A stretch of DNA of 64,000 nucleotides, taken from Lacrimispora sp. BS-2. GTDB lineage: Bacteria; Bacillota; Clostridia; Lachnospirales; Lachnospiraceae. Numbering within the stretch: the stretch's first letter is position 1; each line of letters opens with the position of its first letter. The notes under the pieces are model-generated. The model had not been told where the DNA came from, made no database searches, and worked only from the letters and a program-made list of their open reading frames with translations. Of this stretch, positions 28,074 to 36,723 are shown one piece after another. The position numbers and the translations under genes are program-made. The DNA lies in assembly GCF_040207125.1 (NCBI RefSeq), contig NZ_CP157940.1, positions 2,790,001 through 2,854,000 of the forward strand, given 5' to 3'.

Positions 28074-28316
28074 TTACACCATCTTCAAAGCGTCATGCCA
28101 TAATTCATAATCAGGAATTGCGATATCATTCTTCATAAGTAATAATTCCAGTTCTTTATTACGCTGTTTGAGCAGCTCGGTTTTTCTTTGCTCATCATCA
28201 AGCATATCTCTCAGTATATCTGCCGCTTCTATTGCTTCATTTCGTGTCAGTCTGTTTTCCTGCATCTCATAAATCCCCGCTATCTTCCATTTTGCCCATT
28301 CGTTCATTTGTTCCAT
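28074..28316 (-). CDS. Small helical protein encoded downstream of istB in IS21
   Basis: This 80-residue, charged, helix-rich frame (ADILRDMLDDEQRKTELLKQ) overlaps the end of istB by 50 bases in another frame and lies wholly inside the IS21 element. Canonical IS21 elements have only istA and istB, so it may be an accessory protein or a chance frame. The ribosome binding site is weak. A second ATG three codons in is an alternative start. Confidence 0.45.
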   Translation of the reverse strand: MEQMNEWAKWKIAGIYEMQENRLTRNEAIEAADILRDMLDDEQRKTELLKQRNKELELLLMKNDIAIPDYELWHDALKMV

Positions 28317-29094
28317 TTTCTGCGCTCTCTTTTTTCGGTCTGCCCCGCCGTTTCACAGCACTGATCCGCTCCCTTTCTTTCATCCGGTAGCTTTCACCTT
28401 CTATGGCAATAAAGCTGCAGTGATGCACAAAACGGTCAAGGATAGCTGTTGCCAGCACCGGATCAAAAAGAATACTCCCCCATTCATCAAACTGCTTATT
28501 GGAAGTGATGATGGTAGAGGTTACCTCGTATCTTTTAGAGATCACTTCATAAAGGTCGTCCACATTTGTCTGACCCAGCTTCTTGAGACCAAACTCATCA
28601 ATCACCAGCAAATCCGGTGAAATGTATTTCTTCAGTTTCTGACGGAAAGAGTTGTCCGCACGGGAGATGTATAAATCCTCCATCATTTCCGAAAGTGTGG
28701 TGAACAGCACCGTATACCCCTGCTCAATGGCTTTGATGCCAAGCGCGATGGAGAGATGGGTCTTTCCGGTTCCGGGAAGTCCGATAAAAGCTATATTTTC
28801 TTTTTTCCTGATAAACTCGCAGGTTCCAAGGGAATAGATGACCTGACGATTTAGGCAGGGCTGCCATGAAAAGTTGAATTCTTCCATCGTTTTGTGCTGG
28901 GGCATACGTGAACGCTTCATTAGATCGTTGCGTCTGTTTCTTGAGCGGTTAAGGTTTTCATCGTTTATAAGCAGTTCAAGAAATTCGATATAGGACATCT
29001 GCTCCTTTGCTGCCTGTTCTGCCCGCATATCCGCCGTTTGGAGAATTCCGGCAAGATGGAGCTTTTTAATCTTTTCCTGTAATGAATCATTCAT
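28267..29094 (-). CDS. istB: IS21-family helper ATPase IstB
   Basis: The 275-residue AAA+ protein has Walker A GLPGTGKTH near residue 108, Walker B DLLVIDEFG near 172 and sensor residues (STIITSNKQFDEW). IstB selects target DNA and stimulates the IstA transposase. Its start overlaps the istA stop by 8 bases. All motifs are intact. Confidence 0.95.
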   Translation of the reverse strand: MNDSLQEKIKKLHLAGILQTADMRAEQAAKEQMSYIEFLELLINDENLNRSRNRRNDLMKRSRMPQHKTMEEFNFSWQPCLNRQVIYSLGTCEFIRKKENIAFIGLPGTGKTHLSIALGIKAIEQGYTVLFTTLSEMMEDLYISRADNSFRQKLKKYISPDLLVIDEFGLKKLGQTNVDDLYEVISKRYEVTSTIITSNKQFDEWGSILFDPVLATAILDRFVHHCSFIAIEGESYRMKERERISAVKRRGRPKKESAENGTNERMGKMEDSGDL

Positions 29095-30583
29095 GACTGA
29101 TCACCCCCAGTCCTGTCATTTGCCGGTAATCAGACAGATTTCTGATTTTGCTTCTTCCCTCCATAGACGATTCCTGTGCATCTTCCAGCGGAAGATTATA
29201 CAGACCGCTTTCGCAGATCCTTTTTACTGCCCGGTAGGTAATGTTCCCATAATGGCATGCCCTTTTACAGGCTTTGTCTATAGCATCCTCCCCATATTTT
29301 TTCCGGAGTGCCAGGATACCGGAAATGCTCCGGTAATGATGGCACTGGTACATATCTGTATCCTTAAATGCTTCCAAAAATGCCAGTGCGCCTGACCCCA
29401 CCTCCGCCATTTTTTCGCGGTAGCTTGACAAAAGCTCCTCCTGTGTTATTGTTTTGGTAGATGGGTAATGCTTCTTATCCGTCACATGTTCGCCCTTTGC
29501 ATTTTCGCACAGGCTGTGGAGGGCGATCTCTTTTCCGGCATGGTAGATCTTCAGTAAATGATTCACTTCGATGACATCCACATCCATTCCGATATAAGTG
29601 TAAGGCACAGAATAATAATTGCCGCCATGAACGATATGGCAGTCTGTCCTTACGGTTGCTGTCCCGGATTTTGAAAAGAGAAAATCCTGTGCAGGGAGCG
29701 GCTTTAAATATGCTTTTTCTGTCTCAAGATATACGGTCTCCGGTTTTCGGCCGGTTGTCCCGTGTATCCGGCGGTTTGCCGTTTCTTTCAGCCATGACAG
29801 GAGAAACAGCTTTGCGTGCTCAAGCTCTTTAAAATCCCGTCCCTTAAAGCAGTTTTCTTTTACGTATTTCACGTTCGATTCTACTTTCCCTTTATCGGTT
29901 GGTGTGTATACCCGGCAGGGATTGGGCAGGAAACCATAGTGACCGGCAAAAGCGGCATAGGTACGCTGCACAGTCGGCTCATAAAAGTCTGCTTCTACGA
30001 TAGCAGCCTTTAAGTTGTCAATCTTTACGGTCTGGGGAACTCCGCCAAAGTACCGGAATGCTTCTGTGTGGCACCGGATGAAGGTCTGCACGCTCTGATC
30101 CAGAGTAACAGCGACGTACATGTATCGGGAGTAGCTCAAAGACATGACAAATATCCATGCTTTACGGGGTGTTCCATTTACTTTCAAAGTTCCGATATAG
30201 CCGAAATCCACCTGTGCCTCTTCGCCTGGCAGGGAATGCAGCACCATGTAGGCGTGAGGCTGGGATTTCCTTATTTTTTTCACATAATCACGCAGGGTGG
30301 TATAACCGCAGGCAACTCCGAACTCTTTTTGCAGATCCTGGTGGATGCGGGTAATGGACAATTCCTTGGATAACTGGATTTCTATGTATTCCCGGTATTC
30401 ATCCAGCATGGATGGCCAGGTTCCCTCCTGTGTTTCCTGTAGCAGCTCCTTTCCCTGCGTTTCTTCCCTGAGCACTTTGCGTACGGTTTTTCTGTCAACG
30501 CCAAGCATCTTCCCAATCTGGGTTTTGTTATATCCTTTCTGATACAGAGTCATAATTGTAGTTTTCATGTCTACCTCCAGCAT
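29087..30583 (-). CDS. istA: IS21-family transposase IstA
   Basis: The 498-residue protein has an N-terminal helix-turn-helix (YNKTQIGKMLGVDRKTVRKV). An rve-type DDE catalytic domain follows, with GEEAQVDFGYIGTL, VKIDNLKAAI and a downstream Glu, then a Mu-transposase-like C-terminus. The M at 30583 is followed by MKTTIMTLYQKGYNK six codons on; that ATG (30568) may be the real start. The gene looks full length. Confidence 0.95.
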   Translation of the reverse strand: MLEVDMKTTIMTLYQKGYNKTQIGKMLGVDRKTVRKVLREETQGKELLQETQEGTWPSMLDEYREYIEIQLSKELSITRIHQDLQKEFGVACGYTTLRDYVKKIRKSQPHAYMVLHSLPGEEAQVDFGYIGTLKVNGTPRKAWIFVMSLSYSRYMYVAVTLDQSVQTFIRCHTEAFRYFGGVPQTVKIDNLKAAIVEADFYEPTVQRTYAAFAGHYGFLPNPCRVYTPTDKGKVESNVKYVKENCFKGRDFKELEHAKLFLLSWLKETANRRIHGTTGRKPETVYLETEKAYLKPLPAQDFLFSKSGTATVRTDCHIVHGGNYYSVPYTYIGMDVDVIEVNHLLKIYHAGKEIALHSLCENAKGEHVTDKKHYPSTKTITQEELLSSYREKMAEVGSGALAFLEAFKDTDMYQCHHYRSISGILALRKKYGEDAIDKACKRACHYGNITYRAVKRICESGLYNLPLEDAQESSMEGRSKIRNLSDYRQMTGLGVISHE

Positions 30584-30712
30584 AATAAATTTTCCTCCTT
30601 ATGGGGAGATTCATTTGTTACGCTTTCAGTATAACTGTATCTTTATGTTAGGCATAACAAAGTGGGGAATTTTCTCCGCCAAAAGTGGGTATTTTTATTA
30701 TGCCATTCACAC

Positions 30713-30720
30713 TTTTAACC
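30713..30720. repeat. Target-site duplication of IS21, right copy
   Basis: CTTTTAAC directly follows the right terminus TTCACA and matches the left copy at 27958-27965. Confidence 0.9.
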
Positions 30721-31354
30721 ACACAAAGAATGTTCTCCAGCTTTCACGGTCTTCTTTCATGCCTTCGGCTGCGCCAATAATTTCACGACATCCATCTTCG
30801 TTGACCCCAATGGCAACAAGGATAGAGACGTTTTGTATTTCACCGCCCCAGCTGCGCTTTAAATAAACACCATCTACAAACACATATGGATAAGAACCGG
30901 TAAGCTTGCGGCTTCTCCATGTTTCAATGTGTTCATACGCTTTTTTATTTAGATTGCTTATTGTTCCTGGTGAAACTTTGGTTCCCCATAATGCCTCGGT
31001 AATATCTTCAACACGGCGAACTGAAACACCTGCGAGATACATTTCAATGAGAGCTTCTTCAACAGAGCATTCTCTACGGCGATAGCGCTCAATAATGGCA
31101 GTTTCAAACGGTACACCCTTTAACTTTGGCATCTTCAATTTGACCTCACCAGCTGTGGTTTGAAAGTTCCTGTTGTAATGCCCGGAACGATATCCTTTAC
31201 GTTCACCGGAACGCTCGTATTTTTCAGCATTAACGAGTTCATCAGCCTCATGATCCAGCAAGGCGTTAAGGGTTTCCTCAACGCTGTTACGTACTAAATC
31301 TTTCAATTCGTTATGGATAAGTTCCTGATTTAATTGTATAATGTTATCGGATAT
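30713..31354 (-). pseudogene. IS256-family transposase, N-terminal half
   Basis: The frame encodes the N-terminal IS256 region (LDHEADELVNAEKYERSGER, SVRRVEDITEALWGTKVSPG, VFVDGVYLKRSW with a catalytic Asp) up to the IS21 insertion point. The usual start would be MSDNIIQLNQEL at 31354, behind AGGAGG, but that codon reads ATA. The first possible start downstream is TTG at 31306. Translation may therefore have been weakened even before the IS21 insertion. Confidence 0.9.
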
Positions 31355-31455
31355 GTTCTATAGCCTCCTTTGTGAGATTTGGTTGTGGTGACTTTATTTT
31401 ACCAAGTGGCTATGGAACATGTCCATTTTTTATTTAATTGAATTTGCGAAATTAA

Positions 31456-31825
31456 TTATACTTTATCCAGCGGTTATTATTGGGAAAGGTAGAACAATAT
31501 AAAACAGGTAAAAAAATAGGCCAGGAGCATCATACTCCTAGCCTTTTATTATGTATTCTATGGTGTATTTCTATTGCCTTTTAAAGAGTTTTATGAGCCA
31601 TTTACGGCTTGTATGTGGCAAGGTGGAGAAGTTGTTAGGCCAAGGCTAAACAATGGCAAATTGAGGTTAATTTATGCGTGTATGAGTGTGTGATGGCAGC
31701 AGGTGCAAGGGTATGGGGGGGTAGTAAACATTTTAGGAACGATTCCTGTTTCTCGAAAAGGGGGTATCTGATGTTCCCACACAATACGTTAATAATTTGA
31801 CCTTTCCGAACTAGAATATAAAGAT
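31456..31825. other. Gene-free stretch with a terminator-like hairpin
   Basis: AGGCCAGGAG and CTCCTAGCCT (31518-31545) form a stem with one mismatch, flanked by an A-run and a TTTTATT run. It looks like a bidirectional terminator. Nothing coding was seen around it. Confidence 0.5.
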
Positions 31826-32905
31826 TTAATAGTCCAGCCCCTCCACAGGCAACCTACTTTCTGATTTTATTTTGTAAGACACCCTGTTTTTATAATTTTC
31901 ACTTAGCATTTGTGCCCATTTTCCTGCTTCTTTACCAAATGTCTTCACGTATTCCTGAAATCTATCATTTGAAGTCTTATATGCGGTACAAATACAATCG
32001 TCTAATTTAGCAATATCTCCTATATAAAATTCATCACTAAATAGTATTGAGTGATTATCTAATGTTGCTTTAGCTGCTCCAAGAGACATTGATTCCCTAA
32101 CAAAAGCCGGAGGATGTTCCTTATTAAAATCTTTCCATGTTCGATAATCTCTAAAGATATAATGCAAACAGTGAATTGCATAAATCGGCATTTTTAAAAT
32201 ATCTACTTTATTTGCTAAATGTAATTTATTTTTATCGGATTTATAAAATAGAAAAGCTTCTTCCATTATCCTAGTGGAGGCAAAAGTATCCGCATCCGTC
32301 TCCATAGTTTGTAGATCCAAGTAACATTGATATAGTTGCGAACCAGTACTTTCTTTTATCATTCTAGGTATATGATTATAATAAATTGAATGACCACCAA
32401 ATGCATGACCAACTTCGTGTGCTATTAGATATTTTATTGAAAACATAGATAAATATTCAGCTAAATTATTTAAAATGGAATTATCTGATAATACAAATTT
32501 CTCATAGAAAGGACTGTGCGCTTTTTTATGAAAAGACGAATTTATTTCGATTAAAATATAAGGCGGTATCTCTACATCCAATTGAAACAATGAAACGCTA
32601 TTTATAAGTTTATAAAAAAAACTATAAATTTTAATAACTGCACCTTCATTTAATGTAATAGAATCGTCGTATTCATTTTCAATACTTGATGCATTTACAT
32701 TTATATTCCAACAATATTTAAAATTAAATTCTTTAACTTTCTTATAATTATAAGGATTGCACTCAGGTTGTAAATATCCAACTAACTGTCGAGCAAAATC
32801 TTCATAAAAATCATAGCATGTCAGCTTTTGATCAAAGTTAAAATATTTAAATGGATTTCCTGTATCCCCTTTTTTCATATATTCAATTATTTCGTTCTCG
32901 TCCAT
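31826..32905 (-). CDS. M48-like zinc metallopeptidase, accessory
   Basis: The 359-residue soluble protein has the zinc-protease motif HEVGH at residues 163-167. A downstream METDAD at 201-206 could supply the third ligand, as in gluzincins of the M48 type. The ATG at 32905 has AGAGGG 6 bases upstream; a TTG at 32935 is a poor alternative start. No signal peptide is evident. The rest of the protein matches no family I recognise. It is AT-rich, with a membrane-protein gene 294 bases upstream in the same orientation. Confidence 0.7.
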   Translation of the reverse strand: MDENEIIEYMKKGDTGNPFKYFNFDQKLTCYDFYEDFARQLVGYLQPECNPYNYKKVKEFNFKYCWNINVNASSIENEYDDSITLNEGAVIKIYSFFYKLINSVSLFQLDVEIPPYILIEINSSFHKKAHSPFYEKFVLSDNSILNNLAEYLSMFSIKYLIAHEVGHAFGGHSIYYNHIPRMIKESTGSQLYQCYLDLQTMETDADTFASTRIMEEAFLFYKSDKNKLHLANKVDILKMPIYAIHCLHYIFRDYRTWKDFNKEHPPAFVRESMSLGAAKATLDNHSILFSDEFYIGDIAKLDDCICTAYKTSNDRFQEYVKTFGKEAGKWAQMLSENYKNRVSYKIKSESRLPVEGLDY

Positions 32906-33199
32906 ATATATCCCTCTCATAAAGCCTACTGTCAACAGCCAAAGTCAATACTTTCACCTTATTTACATTAAGTGAACTTTTCAGGAAATTATTATTAATC
33001 ATATCACGCCACCCGAAAAAAGGCATACGAGATGAACTAATCCCTCAACTATTCTCCAAAATCAAACGTACATATTAGAATTTCCTAAGAACCGCTATTA
33101 AGCCGACCAAGTTATCATAACCTACAATTTCATTGCAAATTTAAACGTACACCATTAATAATGAATATAAAGAATGTTTGCCATAATTCCCATATTATC

Positions 33200-34051
33200 C
33201 TATCCTTCTAAATCTGAAGCACTATCTAGAATTTCTTCCGATTCAACTGAAGGGATTTCATGTACTTCTCTTAGTTTACGATTTTTTTTCCATGTTCTGA
33301 CACCAAAGATTTTGTCAAATCGCTTCCGTGTTTGTTCTATACGTTTCCATGCTTCAGAAAGAATGGGATTAAGATTAGAAAAAATAGTCTCGTGATCTAC
33401 CCTAATATATTCTCCAAAACAATCTATTCTTGTTACAGTTTTTAAATCCAAGTAAGATTTATTTGTTTTCTCTTTAATAATTAACCATTTACTATTTGTT
33501 TCTATATCACTACATTTAATGTCATTAATCTTAGTTCCATCATTTAATGTAATATTAATAAAATTGCATGTATAAATATCATATCTTTCTTTAAAAAACC
33601 ATAGTCCACCAATAAACATTATTAACATTATAAAAGACAATGTGGGACCAGAAACTTTATAATGAAACAGTGTGTTTATTAATATTGGCGGAAGAATTAT
33701 AAAAATATAAGCTACAATCTTCATTATTACATATTTTCTATGTATAATTTTATCTCTCATACTCTTAAAAGAAATACATAATGTAGTTGTAATGTACCAA
33801 TTCATAATAATATGAAACTTAAAAACATCTTCATCAGTAATGATTTTAAATCTTCCATTTAGTACTAATGTAACAACAACAAGTAATAAATTTATAAAAA
33901 ACCAAACGATAAACCAATAAAAATAAAATAAGCCATCTACCGATTCAATCTTTAATTTAGGATACGATTTTGTTATAAATAGCGATTCAACATGTTTTGA
34001 TAAAATAAATAAGATTAAAGGAATTATAATAGCATATAGAATCTTTTCCAT
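33200..34051 (-). CDS. Integral membrane protein of unknown function
   Basis: The 283-residue protein has about five hydrophobic helices in its first 155 residues. A cytoplasmic domain of about 125 residues with a basic stretch (TRKRFDKIFGVRTWKKNRK) and an acidic tail follows. GAGG lies 6 bases before the ATG at 34051; the frame extends to a TTG at 34063. The family is not recognised. It may form a unit with the metallopeptidase gene downstream. Confidence 0.65.
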   Translation of the reverse strand: MEKILYAIIIPLILFILSKHVESLFITKSYPKLKIESVDGLFYFYWFIVWFFINLLLVVVTLVLNGRFKIITDEDVFKFHIIMNWYITTTLCISFKSMRDKIIHRKYVIMKIVAYIFIILPPILINTLFHYKVSGPTLSFIMLIMFIGGLWFFKERYDIYTCNFINITLNDGTKINDIKCSDIETNSKWLIIKEKTNKSYLDLKTVTRIDCFGEYIRVDHETIFSNLNPILSEAWKRIEQTRKRFDKIFGVRTWKKNRKLREVHEIPSVESEEILDSASDLEG

Positions 34052-34175
34052 AATATACCTCAATATTTAAATTATAAAAGTATAATCTTGATACTTTTAA
34101 TAAAATCATACCACATCTTCCAAATAAAAAAAATAGGGTATATCAGATATTTCTATCCAATACACCCTATCTCAC

Positions 34176-34499
34176 TTAATCATCAATATCAATCTTCCAA
34201 TTAATCAATGACTCATATACCTTTTCCGGTATTTTACCTTTATACTTATCAGCAATCACTAATATCAATGCTTCTTTGTGTCTCTTATATTCAGCAAAGG
34301 CTTCTTCTGGGGTATCCCAATAGTGTAGCTTAATATTATTCCCGTCAACGTTTAGAGAACTTCTATATTTTCTACCATCTTTACTTACTCCTACTGGATA
34401 ATCTCCTCTTTTTGCTGTATTATTTAGAACCAGTGTATTAATACTGTGAGGAACAAATACACAAGTTTCAGGACTATAGACAGTATTATATACTTTCGA
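34176..34499 (-). pseudogene. C-terminal fragment of an AP2/HNH-type phage protein
   Basis: The minus strand is open without a start. It encodes YSPETCVFVPHSINTLVLNN, then GDYPVGVSKDGRKYRSSLN and DTPEEAFAEYKRHKEALI, ending WKIDIDD. This is the C-terminal part of the AP2-domain/HNH-type proteins common in phages. The upstream HNH half is missing (in-frame stop at 34500-34502). Confidence 0.75.
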
Positions 34500-34501
34500 T
34501 T

Positions 34502-34800
34502 AGTTCAGCCAATTCAGGGCATAGCAAATAGGACGTTCCCAATTCTGGGAAGCCTTATAAATCGTTTATATTCTATCTTTACTTTCATTCTTCATCAAAG
34601 GGAATAGGTGTGCTGAATTGACTTATGGCAACATAGTGATGAAATTACCACGTTAGAATTTGACGTCACGACGAAATCGTGGGCAGCATAGAATCAACCA
34701 CCACAAAATCGTGTTCGTTAAATAGATTTACTCTTGAATCCTGATACTGGCTTTCTTTTACTTCCCACCAGTTAGGAATTACCATTGCAATACGGTTCAA
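34502..34800. other. Gene-free stretch
   Basis: No coding sequence with a start and ribosome site was found here. It probably contains decayed phage DNA. Confidence 0.4.
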
Positions 34801-34989
34801 TCACCGCGGTGTTTTGCCCACTTGTCTCTTAGGACACCACCTAGGACTTGTCTTAGGTGGACTGTCTACTCCTAATCTTTTAAATATCGTTGAAACTTCA
34901 TATTCCTCACAACAATAATAATCCTTATAAAACAGCTCTATAAATTGACATCTATCACATTCCTTACAATGTGGCACTCTGTTTGGCAT
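34801..34989 (-). CDS. Small cysteine-rich protein (phage-type)
   Basis: The 62-residue protein has seven cysteines, including CKECDRC near residue 8 and YYCCEEY near 25, and ends PPKTSPRWCPKR. It is probably a small zinc-binding protein of the sort found in clostridial phages. GGAGG lies 6 bases before the ATG. The role is unknown. Confidence 0.6.
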   Translation of the reverse strand: MPNRVPHCKECDRCQFIELFYKDYYCCEEYEVSTIFKRLGVDSPPKTSPRWCPKRQVGKTPR

Positions 34990-35031
34990 TCCAATCCTCC
35001 GTCTAGTCCATCAATACCTTTTTCTAGGTTT

Positions 35032-35160
35032 TTACTTAATCTTTCCTTTAATTGTTTCTTTGACTTTTTGTATTAACCCAATATTAGCCTTTTCTGAAAT
35101 TTCATTTAAATCAAGCATGCCACTTTCAACGGCATACTTTAAGATTTCTTCTTGAGTCAA
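35032..35160 (-). CDS. Small phage-type protein, TTG start
   Basis: The 42-residue frame TQEEILKYAVESGMLDLNEI ends KGKIK. AAGGAG lies 8 bases before the TTG. The N-terminal pattern is shared with short proteins and integrase N-termini of clostridial prophages. It is upstream of the cysteine-rich gene on the same strand. Confidence 0.5.
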   Translation of the reverse strand: MTQEEILKYAVESGMLDLNEISEKANIGLIQKVKETIKGKIK

Positions 35161-35465
35161 TCAAACCACTCCTTCAACATTGCATAAATATATTTAATAA
35201 TAGCCTGAACTAACAATTGTTTGTAAGATTATAGCATAAATGGAAGCATGACGGTATTTCTCGTACAAATCTGAAATATCATAGGCAGTAAAGCTTTTAA
35301 TACCCTTTTCTTCCTATATGAATCTACCAAGGTGACCGTGACAACTGGGTATGGTGAACCTGATGTAATAACATAAAGTGAAAATCATAATACAGATAAA
35401 TTGTAAGACTTTGTCGTTTCTTGTACAATAATGCGATATAATTTTTCTGTTAACTTAAGTAAATA
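35161..35465. other. Gene-free stretch upstream of the secreted-protein gene
   Basis: No credible gene was seen. The promoter for the next gene begins at its right end. Confidence 0.4.
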
Positions 35466-35474
35466 TGATATAAT
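35466..35474 (+). promoter_or_regulatory. Extended -10 promoter of the secreted-protein gene
   Basis: TGATATAAT is an extended -10 element (TG-N-TATAAT) 40 bases before the ATG at 35515. The -35 region (TCTGTT, 35446-35451) is poor. Confidence 0.5.
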
Positions 35475-35514
35475 AGCATTAGTGTTAGCAACAATTTAAA
35501 AAAGGAGGAGAACA

Positions 35515-36120
35515 ATGCACAAAAAAATGCATAAAATTAGCACGATTTTTTTATCTGTAATATTATCTTTATCACTTATAAATGTAGCTTTCGCCAAAGA
35601 AGTATCAAACTATGGAGAACGTTCAATCACTGCTGAGCCAGAAGGAATAGTATTAGAAGTAGATTCCCAAGATGAGTTTGAAGCGCTAGTACAGGAGATC
35701 GAGGAAGGTAATGCACGTGCCAATAAAATGTGGGAGGCAGCTAAATCTAGAGCTGTGTCTTCAAATAATGAATCATTTTTAGAAAATCCTTTAATTGCAC
35801 CAAGGTCTTATGGATCTACAAACTATACATACAGGTTCGATAGTAACCATAAGATTGGGTTAATCCTTCGTTATGATACATCTTCTAGTGGAGGAGTAAA
35901 ACATTTTACAGATGTGCATGATTTCTTAGTTAAGCCACATAATGACTCTACTGGTGTTGATGATGTATATTGGGAGTATAGTTATTTAGACAGCAAACGT
36001 ACTGTTGCTGTAAATACCTCCTTCATTGTATCGATCCTAAAAAATGATGGCTTATATCATAATTACGATGTTACAAAGTATATAGAATATTATGCTTCTG
36101 GTGGTGCTAATGGATATTAA
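35515..36120 (+). CDS. Secreted protein of unknown function
   Basis: The 201-residue protein has a classical signal peptide (KKMHKISTIFLSVILSLSLI, cleavage after about residue 27, AFA-KEV). The mature protein of about 174 residues is acidic at its N-terminus, then rich in Tyr, Ser and Gly with a beta-like pattern (YTYRFDSNHKIGLILRYDTS). It has no cysteine and no membrane segment. AGGAGG supports the start. Its last codons overlap the start of a 60-residue membrane-protein gene by 11 bases, so the two are made together. No family was recognised. Confidence 0.75.
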   Translation: MHKKMHKISTIFLSVILSLSLINVAFAKEVSNYGERSITAEPEGIVLEVDSQDEFEALVQEIEEGNARANKMWEAAKSRAVSSNNESFLENPLIAPRSYGSTNYTYRFDSNHKIGLILRYDTSSSGGVKHFTDVHDFLVKPHNDSTGVDDVYWEYSYLDSKRTVAVNTSFIVSILKNDGLYHNYDVTKYIEYYASGGANGY

Positions 36121-36292
36121 AAAATACTTACCGCCTATACTTTTATCATTATTTTCAGTACCTCTTAGTTATATAGCAACAAGACTTATGATGTCGGCAC
36201 CATTTTTAGTTAACTATAATACTACAGTGTGTCTTTTTACTTTATCATTTAATGTAACTTCTATCATTTTAATAATTATTCAGAAAAAATAA
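36110..36292 (+). CDS. Two-helix membrane protein overlapping the secreted-protein gene
   Basis: The 60-residue protein (MDIKKYLPPILLSLFSVPLS...) has two membrane helices and a short basic tail (IIQKK). Its ATG lies inside the last codons of the secreted-protein gene. An in-frame ATG at 36092 is a longer alternative. It could be an immunity or anchoring partner; this is only an inference from gene order. A terminator follows. Confidence 0.6.
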   Translation: MDIKKYLPPILLSLFSVPLSYIATRLMMSAPFLVNYNTTVCLFTLSFNVTSIILIIIQKK

Positions 36293-36306
36293 TTGCTAAC
36301 ACTATT

Positions 36307-36334
36307 GAGCATCGGACTATCCGGTGCTCTTTTA
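36307..36334 (+). terminator. Terminator after the secreted/membrane protein pair
   Basis: GAGCATCGGA and TCCGGTGCTC pair with one G-T around a 3-base loop, followed by TTTTATT. Confidence 0.75.
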
Positions 36335-36410
36335 TTCTATTATTGGTGACTGAAATTATTTGATTGAAGTTTCGGGTATTAGTTTCTTGGGTGTATCAGT
36401 ACCTTACCAT

Positions 36411-36596
36411 TTAAACTACAGATAACAAAATGGCACTCCATTCAACACATTTAAACGTCCATAAATCCATTTTAATTTCATACCAAAACAAGTCTCTAAT
36501 ACCATTACGGGTCAAATAATAACGTGTATATCCATTGTGGCAACAGGTAATTCGTTTGGAAGTATTTAATTCTTTTGCGATTTCATCAAGTGTCAT
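36411..36596 (-). CDS. Doubtful small frame with helix-turn-helix-like start
   Basis: The 61-residue frame begins TLDEIAKELNTSKRITCC, like the start of a helix-turn-helix, then loses family character. No good ribosome binding site lies before ATG 36596. It may be a decayed regulator. Confidence 0.3.
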   Translation of the reverse strand: MTLDEIAKELNTSKRITCCHNGYTRYYLTRNGIRDLFWYEIKMDLWTFKCVEWSAILLSVV

Positions 36597-36723
36597 ATTC
36601 AAGGCGCCGTCTTGGCATCTTGTACCACCATGTTTATACCCCTCAAATTTATTAAAATTTTTGCCGTTTTAAGTGTTTATCTCTTTATTTTTAGCACATA
36701 CTACTCTTAATTGGAGGTATCCC

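Larger units (their letters stand above)
27966..30712 (-). mobile_element. IS21-family insertion sequence (2,747 bp)
   Basis: Ends are TGTGATTG... and ...CATTCACA. Inner inverted repeats GGCGGAGAAAATTCCCCACT are matched near both ends (about 27995 and 30680). It carries istA and istB overlapping by 8 bases and a small extra frame. The 8-bp duplication CTTTTAAC and intact genes indicate a fairly recent insertion. Confidence 0.93.
27360..31455 (-). mobile_element. IS256-like insertion sequence, interrupted by IS21
   Basis: The two halves of an IS256-family transposase flank a complete IS21-family element. Short inverted repeats mark the approximate ends: TTTCGCAAATT at 27366-27376 and its complement AATTTGCGAAA at 31441-31451. 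Exact ends and target duplication were not resolved. Confidence 0.75.
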
